Source: JACVRW01 sp963716215 (GTDB lineage Bacteria; Actinomycetota; Thermoleophilia; Solirubrobacterales; Thermoleophilaceae). Taken from it: a stretch of DNA of 64,000 bases. Shown in pieces: positions 18,035 through 25,897 of the stretch. The DNA lies in NCBI GenBank assembly GCA_963716215.1, contig OY970298.1:2356001-2420000 (forward strand), written 5' to 3'. The number at the start of each line of letters is the position of its first letter. The first letter of the stretch is position 1. The notes beneath the pieces were generated by a model. That model made no database searches and was not told the DNA's origin. It worked only from the letters and a program-made list of their open reading frames with translations. A program made the position numbers and the translations under genes.

Positions 18035-18451
18035 ATGCCGGAGCCGATCCTCGAGCGCTACCGGTACGCCTACGACCTGTTCAACCGGCGCGACTGGGAC
18101 GGCTTCGTGGCGCTGATGGACGAGGAGATCGAGGTCGAGTCGCGCCTGGCCGCGATGGAGGGCGTCTACAACGGACACGACGGGTTGCGGCGCTGGTGGG
18201 ACGACGTCTGCGAGACGATCCCTGACTACCGGATCGAGGTGGTAGAGGTACGCAACCTCGGCGGCGCGGCGATCGCGCACCTCCGCGGCACCGGCAGTGG
18301 CGGCACGAGCGCGGTCCCGGTCGACGACCCGTTCTGGCACGCGGTCCGTTGGGGGCGGGACGGGAAGTGTCTCTGGTGGCGCAACTGCACCACCGAGGCT
18401 GAGGCGATCGAGGCGCTCGGCGAGCGCATGCCCTCGACCCCGCGTCCCTGA
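18035..18451 (+). CDS. SnoaL-like (NTF2-fold) protein
   Basis: The 138-residue product has the NTF2-like layout: an N-terminal helix ILERYRYAYDLFNRRDWDGFVALMDEEIEVESR, then YNGHDGLRRWWDDVCETIPDYRIEVVEVRNLG and a strand-rich half ending with a short helix EAEAIEALGERM. This fold forms a cone-shaped pocket used by ketosteroid-isomerase-like and polyketide-cyclase enzymes, but many members have no known activity. It is a diverged relative of the arrayed SnoaL genes at 30.6-36.2 kb and lacks their MSQENVE start and GLSE end. It begins 4 nt after rel and may be co-transcribed with it. Confidence 0.75.
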   Translation: MPEPILERYRYAYDLFNRRDWDGFVALMDEEIEVESRLAAMEGVYNGHDGLRRWWDDVCETIPDYRIEVVEVRNLGGAAIAHLRGTGSGGTSAVPVDDPFWHAVRWGRDGKCLWWRNCTTEAEAIEALGERMPSTPRP

Positions 18452-18515
18452 CATCAGGGCTGGGCGCGTTCTGTACCCAGCTGGGTACAGAAGTCGACCA
18501 GCCCCGGGCGGCGGT

Positions 18516-19505
18516 CTACGAGACCGCCAGCAGCCCGCCGGGCACCGCCGCGAACTCGATCTCGCCGAACTCGCCGATGTAGTCGCCGTCCACCTGGACC
18601 GGGAAGGGCTGGTCGTCGATCGCGTCCACGCGCAGCGAGGCGAGCTCGCCGAGGCTGTCGACCTGGCGGTGGCGCAGGACCGTCTTGGCGCGGCCCGAGA
18701 GCAGGCGCGGGATCAGCGTCGGCAGCTCCAACGGTGTGGCGCTCTTCAGCACCGCTGCGCCCAGCGACCCGCTCGTGAGGCCGGCGCCCTCGGCCACGCG
18801 GATCGGCCGCTTGCGAAAGAACGTGAACGGATCCGAGTTCTGCACGATCACCGTGACGCCCTCGAGCGTCCGCCGGCCGGCCTGCACCCGCACGTGTGGC
18901 GGGCGCACCAGGTAGTGGCGCGTGAAGATGTCGACCCCCGCGTAGGCGTAGTACCAGGCGCCGTAGCGCGCCTTGCGCAGTGGGTGGCGGTCGACGCGCT
19001 CGACCACCGAGGCGTCCAGCCCGACCCCCGACGCGAACACGAAGTGGCGCCCGCCGGCGCGGCCCAGGTCCACGCGGAAGGGTTGGAACTCGTCCGCCAT
19101 GCGCAGCAGGTGCTCCGTCGCGTCCACCACGTCGTTCGGGATCCCGAGCGTGCGCGCCCACACGTTGGTCGACCCGCCCGGCAGCGCGGTCAGCGGCGTC
19201 TCGGAGCCGACCAGGCCGTTCGCGGCCTCGTTGACGGTGCCGTCGCCCCCGAAGGCCACGACCACGTCGTAGCCCTCGCGCGCCGCCTCCCGGCAGATCT
19301 GGGTGGCGTGCTCGCGCTTCTCGGTGTCGATCGCCTCGACCGAGTAGCGCGACTGGAGCGCGTAGACCACGAGGTTGCGCAGGCGGTCCGAGACGGTGGT
19401 GGCGTACGGGTTGACGATCACCAGCATGCGCCGCTTGGGCGTGCGGTCTGGCAGCAGGCGCTCGGCGAGCTCCTCGGCCCGCTCCAACGCGGTCTCCGCG
19501 GACAC
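18516..19505 (-). CDS. Diacylglycerol/lipid kinase family protein
   Basis: The roughly 329-residue protein has the diacylglycerol kinase catalytic fold: MLVIVNPYAT near the N-terminus, the nucleotide-binding FGGDGTVNEAANGL, and LPGGSTNVWARTLGIP. Related proteins are soluble kinases that phosphorylate diacylglycerol or similar lipids, or make phosphatidylinositol-type precursors in actinobacteria. The start is uncertain: GTG 19505 follows the upstream gene's stop by 10 nt and keeps the whole domain, while GTG 19523 would overlap that stop; neither has a good ribosome-binding site. It probably forms an operon with the MBL gene. Confidence 0.85.
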   Translation of the reverse strand: MSAETALERAEELAERLLPDRTPKRRMLVIVNPYATTVSDRLRNLVVYALQSRYSVEAIDTEKREHATQICREAAREGYDVVVAFGGDGTVNEAANGLVGSETPLTALPGGSTNVWARTLGIPNDVVDATEHLLRMADEFQPFRVDLGRAGGRHFVFASGVGLDASVVERVDRHPLRKARYGAWYYAYAGVDIFTRHYLVRPPHVRVQAGRRTLEGVTVIVQNSDPFTFFRKRPIRVAEGAGLTSGSLGAAVLKSATPLELPTLIPRLLSGRAKTVLRHRQVDSLGELASLRVDAIDDQPFPVQVDGDYIGEFGEIEFAAVPGGLLAVS

Positions 19506-19515
19506 GGCCGAGAGG

Positions 19516-20550
19516 CTATCCACTCCCGTGCGCAGCCGGCCGAGCCGGCTGCTTCGGCCCAAGCGCTCCAAACACGGCAACGCCCTCGCGCTCGACCTCT
19601 TGCACGCGCCCGTCGGCCTCGAGCACGTCGAGGTGGCCGAGCACCTCCGACAGGGTCAGGTAGGCCTGGGTGACGGCGATGTTGCCCCACAGCTCCTGGG
19701 CGATCTCGTAGGCCGACCGTGGCTGTTCCGTCAGCAGCCGGTGGATCTTGTCGCAGCGTCGCCGGTGGAGCTCGAAACGCTGGTCGATCAGCGCGCGGTG
19801 ATCGGTGATCGGGTCGCCGTGCCCGGGCAGCACGAGGTCCACGTCCATCTCGCGGGTCGCCGCCAGCGACTCGAGGTAGTGCACGAGCGCCCGCGGGCGC
19901 TCGGACGACCCGTCGCGCGGGCGGGTGATCAGCGGGTTCGAGGAGATGTGCGCGATCAGGTGGTCCGCCGCGATCAGGATGCGCCGGTCGCGGTCGTGGA
20001 AGATCGTGTCGGTGGGGGAGTGGCCGGGCCGGTGGTGAACGTGCAGCGTGCGGTCGCGCAGCGACAGCTGCTCGCCGTCGTGCAGCGGCCGCGTGACGTG
20101 CACCTGGGAGCCCCAGGCGCGGAAGGCGCGCGAGACCGACTGCAGCGCGGACACCACGTCCTCGGGGATGCCGTTGCGGAGCATGATGTCGCGGGCGAAG
20201 TCGTCGTCGGCCTGGGCCTCGTCGGAGAAGTTCTCCATGAACGGGACCGCCACGTCGATCGCCGCGACCTCGGCATTCGAGTGGGACGCCACCAGCGCCA
20301 CCAGGCCGAGGTGGTCGATGTGCTGGTGGGTCACCACCACCAGCTCGATCTCCTCGAGCGAGTGCCCCAGCCCCGCGATGCCGCGCTGCAGCTCGTCGAA
20401 GGACGTGCCGGAGTTGGGGCCGGCGTCCACCAGCGTCAGCGGATCGTCCTCGATCAGGTACACGTTCACTCGCCCGACGGCGAAGGGCGTCGGGATCGCG
20501 AGCCGGTGGATTCCGGCGGCAGCGGCCGGTGCGAACGGGTCTGCGGTCAC
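19516..20550 (-). CDS. Metallo-beta-lactamase-fold hydrolase with C-terminal winged helix
   Basis: The 344-residue protein carries the MBL metal-binding motif THQHIDHLG (H75, H77, D79, H80), a downstream HHRPGHSPTD histidine, the AADHL aspartate and a final LPGHGDP histidine, so both zinc sites look complete. Residues about 255-315 form a winged-helix-like tail (PRSAYEIAQELWG..TLSEVLGHLDVLEADGRV), as in LACTB2-type enzymes. It is likely a thioester, lactone or nucleic-acid hydrolase; the substrate cannot be read from sequence. GTG 20550 is the start, and it lies just upstream of the lipid kinase on the same strand. Confidence 0.85.
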   Translation of the reverse strand: MTADPFAPAAAAGIHRLAIPTPFAVGRVNVYLIEDDPLTLVDAGPNSGTSFDELQRGIAGLGHSLEEIELVVVTHQHIDHLGLVALVASHSNAEVAAIDVAVPFMENFSDEAQADDDFARDIMLRNGIPEDVVSALQSVSRAFRAWGSQVHVTRPLHDGEQLSLRDRTLHVHHRPGHSPTDTIFHDRDRRILIAADHLIAHISSNPLITRPRDGSSERPRALVHYLESLAATREMDVDLVLPGHGDPITDHRALIDQRFELHRRRCDKIHRLLTEQPRSAYEIAQELWGNIAVTQAYLTLSEVLGHLDVLEADGRVQEVEREGVAVFGALGPKQPARPAAHGSG

Positions 20551-20567
20551 GAAGCGGAGACCCTACT

Positions 20568-20573
20568 TACAGT
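20568..20573 (+). promoter_or_regulatory. Predicted -10 box (TACAGT) for the gene at 20581
   Basis: TACAGT ends 7 nt before the GTG at 20581, again the spacing of a leaderless promoter. No ribosome-binding site is present between them. Confidence 0.4.
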
Positions 20574-20580
20574 CCCAGGG

Positions 20581-21126
20581 GTGCACGCGCGTGTGATCGT
20601 CGCCCTGACGCTCCTGGGTGCGCTGCTGGGCGGCGCCCCGGCGGCGTTCGGCGACCGCGACTACCGCGCCCACGCCTACGTGATCAAGGTCCCTCCGGCC
20701 TACGGCGGGAACGCCGGACTGGCACTTGCGCGCAGCGACCGCGTCCTGCGGCGCGCGCTCCGATTGGCGCACATGGGGGACCGCGCGCCGGACTGGCTGC
20801 GCGAGGGCGCCCGCGTGGGCCTGACGGGGCGGCTGGACTTCGCGATCTCGGTGCGCGGCCCGACGAGCGATGAGGCGATCGCCCTCGCCACCGCCTATGC
20901 GATGGCGATCAAGCGGTCGCTGCGCCTGGAGCCGGGCCTCGGCACCCGCGGACGCGGCGCCCGTGCGGCCCGGCGCGAGCTCGGCCCGGTGGGGCCGGCG
21001 CTGATCGGCGCGGCGGCCGGCCTGTGGCTGGGCGTGGCCGTCGCGATCGTCAGGAACGGATCAGGCCGAGCACCTCGTCGCGCTTCTGCTCCATGTGCTC
21101 CCGCGACTCCAGCGACTCCAGGTTGA
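20581..21126 (+). CDS. Exported protein with C-terminal membrane anchor, function unknown
   Basis: The 181-residue product starts at GTG 20581. It has a signal-like segment (VIVALTLLGALLGGAPAAFG), a conserved-looking extracytoplasmic part (YVIKVPPAYGGNAGLALARSDRVLRRAL..) and a hydrophobic helix PALIGAAAGLWLGVAVAIV near residue 150, followed by a short arginine-rich tail. The architecture is reminiscent of chain-length-determinant (Wzz-like) proteins, in which two membrane segments flank a periplasmic domain, but the similarity is too weak to name it. Its last 77 nt overlap the opposing phosphomannomutase gene. A sugar-related role would fit that neighbour. Confidence 0.6.
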   Translation: MHARVIVALTLLGALLGGAPAAFGDRDYRAHAYVIKVPPAYGGNAGLALARSDRVLRRALRLAHMGDRAPDWLREGARVGLTGRLDFAISVRGPTSDEAIALATAYAMAIKRSLRLEPGLGTRGRGARAARRELGPVGPALIGAAAGLWLGVAVAIVRNGSGRAPRRASAPCAPATPATPG

Positions 21127-22420
21127 GCCGCAGCAGCGGCTCGGTGTTGGAGGGCCGCACGTTGAAGTGCCAGTCGTCGTAGTCGATCGAGATCCCGTCC
21201 AGCTCGCTCAGGTCGCCGTCGGAGTAGCGCTCGGCGATCTCGGCCATCTTGGCGTCCTGGTCTGAGACCTCGGAGTTGATCTCGCCCGAGATGAAGTACC
21301 GCGAGCGCAGCGGCTCGAGCAGCTCGGTCAGCCGCTTGCCCTCCACGGACAGCAGCTCGAGGATCAACAGCGCCGGGATCGTGCCCGAGTCGGCGCAGTA
21401 GAAGTCGCGGAAGTAGTAGTGGCCCGACACCTCGCCACCGAAGGCTGCGCCCGTGTCACGCATGCGCGTCTTGAAGAACGCATGGCCCACGCGGTTGACC
21501 TCCGCCTTGCCGCCCCCGCGCTCGACCACGTCGCGCACCGCGCGGGACGCGCGCACGTCGTACAGCACCGTCGCACCCGGCTCCTTGCGCAGCAGCGCCT
21601 CGGCCAGCAGCGCCGTGAGGAAGTCGCCGGCCACGAACTCGCCGCCGTCGTCGATGAAGAAGCACCGATCGGCGTCCCCGTCCCACGCGATGCCGAGGTC
21701 GGCGCCGGCCTGGCGCACGCGGTCGATGATGAACTGACGGTTCTCCTCGAGCAGCGGGTTGGGCTCGTGATCGGGGAACTCGCCGTCGGGCTCCCAGTAG
21801 GTCTCGATGCGCTCCAGCGGGAGCGACTCGAGCAGCGGGCCGACCGTGGGGCCGGCCATGCCGTTGCCGCCGTCCAGCACCACCCGCATCGGCTCGACCA
21901 GGTTCGCGTCGATGTATCCGAGGGCTGCCGCACGGAACGGCTCGCCCACGTCCTCCTGCTCGATGCGGCCCGGCTCCGCGACCGGATCGCCGGGCTCCCC
22001 GGCGGTCACGATGTCGCGCAGCTCGCCGATGCCCGAGTCGCCCGACAGCGCCAGCGCGCCGCGCTTGACCAACTTGGCACCCGTGTACGCCTTCGGGTTG
22101 TGGGACGCGGTGCACATCAGTCCGCCGTCGAGCTCGCGCGAGCCGACCGTCCAGTAGAGCACCTCGGTGCCGACCATCCCCACGTCCAGCACGTCGGCCC
22201 CTTCGTCGGCGATCCCGCGGGCGTAGGCCTCGGCCATCCCCGGCGCGGACAGGCGCATGTCGCGGCCGAGCGCCACCCGCAGCTCGGATGGGGGCGGCCC
22301 CTGTAGGTCGGAGAGCACGCGCGCGAAGCCCCGCCCGATCCGATAGGCGAGCTGCTCGTCCATCTGATCGGGGTAGATGCCCCGTACGTCGTAGGCCTTG
22401 AAGATGGAGTCGTCGATCAC
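21050..22420 (-). CDS. manB: Phosphomannomutase/phosphoglucomutase
   Basis: The 456-residue enzyme interconverts hexose 1- and 6-phosphates for nucleotide-sugar synthesis. It shows the alpha-D-phosphohexomutase motifs in order: KAYDVRGIYPDQ at the N-terminus, the phosphoserine loop CTASHNPKAYTG (S106), the metal-binding DGDADRCFF, the sugar-specificity loop GGEVSGHYYF, and the C-terminal phosphate-binding RPSNTEPLLRLN. The start is GTG 22420. It is a single-gene unit with its own predicted promoter. Confidence 0.95.
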   Translation of the reverse strand: MIDDSIFKAYDVRGIYPDQMDEQLAYRIGRGFARVLSDLQGPPPSELRVALGRDMRLSAPGMAEAYARGIADEGADVLDVGMVGTEVLYWTVGSRELDGGLMCTASHNPKAYTGAKLVKRGALALSGDSGIGELRDIVTAGEPGDPVAEPGRIEQEDVGEPFRAAALGYIDANLVEPMRVVLDGGNGMAGPTVGPLLESLPLERIETYWEPDGEFPDHEPNPLLEENRQFIIDRVRQAGADLGIAWDGDADRCFFIDDGGEFVAGDFLTALLAEALLRKEPGATVLYDVRASRAVRDVVERGGGKAEVNRVGHAFFKTRMRDTGAAFGGEVSGHYYFRDFYCADSGTIPALLILELLSVEGKRLTELLEPLRSRYFISGEINSEVSDQDAKMAEIAERYSDGDLSELDGISIDYDDWHFNVRPSNTEPLLRLNLESLESREHMEQKRDEVLGLIRS

Positions 22421-22428
22421 CGCCGGGG

Positions 22429-22434
22429 AGCCTA
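22429..22434 (-). promoter_or_regulatory. Predicted -10 box (TAGGCT) of the phosphomannomutase gene
   Basis: On the minus strand TAGGCT ends 8 nt before the GTG start at 22420. It is the same hexamer as in front of yebC and the GMC oxidoreductase gene, at nearly the same distance. Confidence 0.4.
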
Positions 22435-22494
22435 CCCAGCGGAGTGTGCGCGATCGCTCACTCCCGCTTCGCCGAGAGTTGCATGGTTTCTGGG

Positions 22495-23094
22495 ATGGAT
22501 GCCTCTCACGTGGTTGACGGTGCGCTGCTCGGCCGTGCGGTGGCGCGGCGCCTGGGGTACGACCGCAAGCTGCTCAACACCGTCCCGGCAGGGGCGCTCG
22601 AGTCGTTCGCGGGCGTGGGCCACATCTTCGACCTCGCCGGGTTGCGGGAAGGTGAGACCGTGGTGGACCTGGGCAGTGGCTCGGGCGCCGACCTGTTCGC
22701 CGCCGCCGTGGAGGTGGGCGAGCACGGCCACGTGACGGGCATCGTCACCACCGACGCGCACCTCGCGAAGGCTGCTCGGCTCGCCGCTGAGCACGGGTTC
22801 GCGAACGTCGACCTGTTCGCGAGCAGGCTCGAGGCCACCCCGCTCGCCGGCGAGAGCGCAGATGTGGTGATCTCGAACGGCGTCATCAACCTGTGCCCCG
22901 ACAAGGCCGCCGCATTCGGGGAAGTGGCCCGTCTGCTGCGCCCCGGCGGCCGCGCCGCGATTGCGGACATCGTCGGCGGGAGCGATTACCTGGACGGGCT
23001 TGCGGAGGCGGGGCTGCGGGTCGACGTGGTGCGCGAGAACCGCGGGAAGTACGGCGTGATCAGCGTCTCCCTGCTCGCGCGCAAGCCCGGCTAG
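22495..23094 (+). CDS. Class I SAM-dependent methyltransferase
   Basis: The roughly 199-residue cytoplasmic protein has the Rossmann methyltransferase motifs: VVDLGSGSGAD (motif I) around residue 59, VTGIVTTDAHL, and VVISNGVINLCPDKAAAFGEVARLLRPGGRAAIADIV covering motifs III-IV. The ISNGVINLCPDK pattern resembles ArsM-like arsenite methyltransferases, but the cysteines needed for arsenic binding are not evident, so the substrate is open. ATG 22495 (MDASHVV) is chosen; GTG 22444 and ATG 22483 are in-frame alternatives. It stops just before the convergent LLM gene. Confidence 0.8.
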   Translation: MDASHVVDGALLGRAVARRLGYDRKLLNTVPAGALESFAGVGHIFDLAGLREGETVVDLGSGSGADLFAAAVEVGEHGHVTGIVTTDAHLAKAARLAAEHGFANVDLFASRLEATPLAGESADVVISNGVINLCPDKAAAFGEVARLLRPGGRAAIADIVGGSDYLDGLAEAGLRVDVVRENRGKYGVISVSLLARKPG

Positions 23095-23097
23095 CGG

Positions 23098-24003
23098 CTA
23101 GGCGACCGCGGGCGCCACGCGGCGCCCGATCTGCTCGACCGCCTCCAGATCGCGGTGCAGCAGATGCTGGAGCATCACTCGCTCCACCCCGGCGTCGGCC
23201 AGCTCGCGCAGCCGGTCGATGCCCTCCTCGAGGGTGCCGGTCACGTGGTCGACGTCCGACAGCTCGGCCAGGAAGCGTTCGGGATCGGCGTCATCGCCCT
23301 GCCACTCCGCCAGGCGGGCGGCCCGGTCGAGCAGCTCGGCGCGATCCTCACCGCACAGCCACGTCGTCATCAGCGAGAGCGGAATCGGGTCGCGGCCCTC
23401 CTCGGCGCAGGCCGCGTCCAGCTGCTCCCTCAGCGCGGCGCACTCGGCCGCGGTCTTGGAAAGCGTGTTGTACTCGTCGGCGAAGCGGGCGGCCATCCGG
23501 ACGCTCCGGGGCCCGCCGCTGCCGCCGACGATCAGGTTCGGCCGCGGGCGCTGCACCGGCTTCGGCTGTGCGATGCCGTCGCTCCAGTGGTGCGTGATCA
23601 GCTCGAGCTGGCGCTCCATGTTCCGCATGCGCTCGCCGAGCGGCGGGAACGGGAACTCGTACGCCTCGTGCTCGGCCTCGAACCAGCCGGTGCCGAGGCC
23701 CAGCTCCACGCGCCCGCCCGACACGTGGTCCGCCGTGACCACCACCTTGGCCAGCTCGGAGGGATGGCGGAACGTGGCCGGCGAGACCAGCGTGCCGAGG
23801 CCGACGGAGGACGTGGTCGCCGCGAGCGCGTTGATCGTCGCCCAAGCATCCAGGGAGCTGCGCTCGCCATGGCCGAAGACGGACAGGTAGTGGTCGGAGC
23901 GGAAGAGCGTCTCGACGCCGTGCTGCTCGCAGGCCGCCGCGAGGGCTCGCCAGTCGTCCCAGGAAACGTCCTCCTGGCCTTCGATCATGAGCGCGACGCG
24001 CAT
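23098..24003 (-). CDS. LLM-class (luciferase-like) F420- or flavin-dependent oxidoreductase
   Basis: The 301-residue protein has the luciferase-like TIM-barrel signature: MIEGQEDVSWDDWRALAAACEQHGVETLFRSDHY, GLGTLVSPATFRHPSELAKVVVTADHVSGGRVELGLGTGWFEAEH, and PNLIVGGSGGPRSVRMAARFADEYN. Actinobacterial members commonly use the deazaflavin F420. The substrate is unknown. Its ATG overlaps the stop of the upstream NAD(P)-binding gene by ATGA, so it is third in a corA-SDR-LLM operon read leftward. Confidence 0.87.
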   Translation of the reverse strand: MRVALMIEGQEDVSWDDWRALAAACEQHGVETLFRSDHYLSVFGHGERSSLDAWATINALAATTSSVGLGTLVSPATFRHPSELAKVVVTADHVSGGRVELGLGTGWFEAEHEAYEFPFPPLGERMRNMERQLELITHHWSDGIAQPKPVQRPRPNLIVGGSGGPRSVRMAARFADEYNTLSKTAAECAALREQLDAACAEEGRDPIPLSLMTTWLCGEDRAELLDRAARLAEWQGDDADPERFLAELSDVDHVTGTLEEGIDRLRELADAGVERVMLQHLLHRDLEAVEQIGRRVAPAVA

Positions 24004-24650
24004 CAGAGCAGTTCGCGCAAGCCCTGCTCGATGTCCGTGTCGCCGTGCACCACGTACAGCGTCAGGCCCGCCGTGCGCGGCTCGTGCAGCACCGCCGCGA
24101 GCACGGCCGCTACGTCCTCGCGCGCCACCTGCTCGCGGATCGGCTCGGCCTGGATGCGCGCGTGTCCGGTGCCGGGGTCGTCGGTGAGTAGGCCCGGCCG
24201 GACGATCGTCCAGTCGCGGTCGCTGGCGGCCACCGCCGCGTCCGCCTCGGCCTTCGCGCGCAGGTAGACGCTGAAGGTGTCGTCGTCGTCGGGCGGGCTC
24301 TCGGCACCCACGGAGCTGATGATCGCGTAGCGCGGCACGTCCGCCGAGCGTGCCGCCTCCAGCAGCTTGATAGCGCCGTCGCGATCGACCGTCAGCTTGC
24401 GCTCAGGTCCGCTGCCGGGGCCGGCGCCGGCAGCGAACACAACGGCGTCGGCGCCCTCGACCGCGGCGGCGACCGCGGCGGTGTCGGCGGCCTCCAGGTC
24501 GCACAGCACCGGCTCGCTGCCGTCGGCGCGCAGGTCGTCGGCGTGCTCGGGCTTGCGGATCAGGCCGCGAACGCGGTCGCCGCGCGCGACCAGCATGCGC
24601 GCGAGCTGTCGTGCGATCTGCCCGTGACCGCCCGCGATCGCGACGTCCAT
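24003..24650 (-). CDS. NAD(P)-binding atypical SDR-family protein
   Basis: The 215-residue product begins MDVAIAGGHGQIARQLARMLVARGD, a Rossmann GxxGxxG-type nucleotide site. It continues with AVVFAAGAG and YAIISSVGAES, as in atypical short-chain dehydrogenases of the YwnB/YhfK type, which often lack the YxxxK pair and act as NAD(P)H-binding reductases or regulators. ATG 24650 overlaps the corA stop by 4 nt and is preferred over ATG 24659. Gene order suggests translation coupled to corA and the LLM gene. Confidence 0.85.
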   Translation of the reverse strand: MDVAIAGGHGQIARQLARMLVARGDRVRGLIRKPEHADDLRADGSEPVLCDLEAADTAAVAAAVEGADAVVFAAGAGPGSGPERKLTVDRDGAIKLLEAARSADVPRYAIISSVGAESPPDDDDTFSVYLRAKAEADAAVAASDRDWTIVRPGLLTDDPGTGHARIQAEPIREQVAREDVAAVLAAVLHEPRTAGLTLYVVHGDTDIEQGLRELL

Positions 24651-25648
24651 CAGAGCCATCCTCGTCTACGGAAGTAACCCACCATCCCGACCAGCACGAC
24701 CACCATGCCGCCGAGAATGCCCCAGAAGGCTTCGACGGTGCCCGCGAACGGGAAGTCGACGTTCATCCCGAACACGCTCGCGAACAGGGTGAGGGGCAGG
24801 ATCACGACGCTGAACGCGGTCAGCACGCGCAGCACCTCGTTGACCCGGTGGGAGAGCACCGACTCGTTGGTGTCCTCCAGCGCCTCCACGACCTCCTTGA
24901 AGTTCTCGAGCATGTCCCAGATCCGCTCGGAGGCGTCGACGATGTCGTCGAAGTACACCTCGAGGTCCTCGGCCAGGTAGCGCTGCTTGGTGCGTTCCAG
25001 GTCACGCAGCACGGCGCGCTGCGGGCGGATCACCTTGCGGAAGTTGATGATCTCCTGCTTGGAGTTGGAGAGGTCGCGGACGACCTCGTCGGCCAGGCCC
25101 TCGAAGATATCCTCCTCGAGCCGCTCCAGCTTGTTGCCGATCTTGCGCAGCATCGGGAAGCAGTAGTCGAACGCGTCGTCGACGATCTTGTAGAGCAGGT
25201 AGCCGGAGCCCTTGGAGAGCATCGCCTCGCGCACCTCCTCGGAGGAGCGGCAGCGCTCGAACAGGTACTCCACCGGCGGCAGCGGCGCGTTGGGCAGCGT
25301 GATCAGGAAGTCTGGCCCGATGAAGATGTCCAACTCGGCGGCGTTGAGGCGCCCGACCGCTTTGTCGAACACCGGGAAGTGCAGCACGATGAACAGGTAG
25401 TCGGGGTACTCGTCGATCTTCGGCCGCTGGTTGCGCGACTGGACGTCCTCGTAGTCGAGCGGGTGGAAGTCGAAATGCTCCTCCAGCCAGGCGCGGTCTA
25501 CGCCGGTGGGGCGCTCGATGTTGATCCAGCGCAGGTCGCCGTGCTCGACGACCTCGACGCGAGGCTCGACCGGGGTCTGCTGGTGCGCGCTACCGTCGGC
25601 CCGTGCGCGGGCCGAGCGCCTGAGACGTGGCTTGGGAAGGCTCGGCAT
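24650..25648 (-). CDS. corA: CorA-type magnesium/cobalt transporter
   Basis: The 332-residue protein has a long cytoplasmic N-terminal domain (VEVVEHGDLRWINIERPTG...), a long helix rich in charged residues (about residues 180-265), and two C-terminal membrane helices. The first ends in the signature FASVFGMN, which forms the pore mouth; the second is AFWGILGGMVVVLVGMVGYF. CorA channels form pentamers that admit Mg2+ down its gradient. The protein is divergent from the SAM riboswitch/thrC unit and is the first gene of a three-gene overlapping operon. Confidence 0.94.
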   Translation of the reverse strand: MPSLPKPRLRRSARARADGSAHQQTPVEPRVEVVEHGDLRWINIERPTGVDRAWLEEHFDFHPLDYEDVQSRNQRPKIDEYPDYLFIVLHFPVFDKAVGRLNAAELDIFIGPDFLITLPNAPLPPVEYLFERCRSSEEVREAMLSKGSGYLLYKIVDDAFDYCFPMLRKIGNKLERLEEDIFEGLADEVVRDLSNSKQEIINFRKVIRPQRAVLRDLERTKQRYLAEDLEVYFDDIVDASERIWDMLENFKEVVEALEDTNESVLSHRVNEVLRVLTAFSVVILPLTLFASVFGMNVDFPFAGTVEAFWGILGGMVVVLVGMVGYFRRRGWL

Positions 25649-25731
25649 AGCGTCTAAGCGGGTCGTCCAACGGGTTCACCCGGATGATTCTACCCGTGAG
25701 CTGCGCTATCCTCCGCGCTTCACATAGCCGT

Positions 25732-25830
25732 TGCATCGAGAGGGGTGGAGGGACATGGCCCGGTGAAGCCCCGGCAACCTCCTCGGATCCGGATGGATTC
25801 GAGGGACGGTGCCAATTCCTTTGAGATGTG
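25732..25830 (+). promoter_or_regulatory. SAM-I (S-box) riboswitch aptamer
   Basis: The segment matches the SAM-I consensus closely: ATCGAGAGGGGTGGAGGGAC, then TGGCCC, TGAAGCCCCGGCAACC and, after a P3 hairpin, GGTGCCAATTCC. The closing P1 stem pairs CATC at 25734-25737 with GATG at 25825-25828. These are the conserved residues of the kink-turn and the SAM pocket, so binding of S-adenosylmethionine is expected. It lies directly ahead of thrC with no other gene between. Confidence 0.92.
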
Positions 25831-25848
25831 ATCGGACGCCTCATGTGG

Positions 25849-25873
25849 GCCTCCGTCACAGCGCGACGGAGGC
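25849..25873 (+). terminator. Hairpin of the riboswitch expression platform
   Basis: GCCTCCGTC at 25849-25857 pairs perfectly with GACGGAGGC at 25865-25873 across a 7-nt loop, followed by only three T residues. It lies between the aptamer and the thrC ribosome-binding site, the place expected for a SAM-dependent terminator. The short T run makes it a weak intrinsic terminator, so control at another level remains possible. Confidence 0.55.
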
Positions 25874-25897
25874 TTTCAACATGAAAGGGGCGTTCAA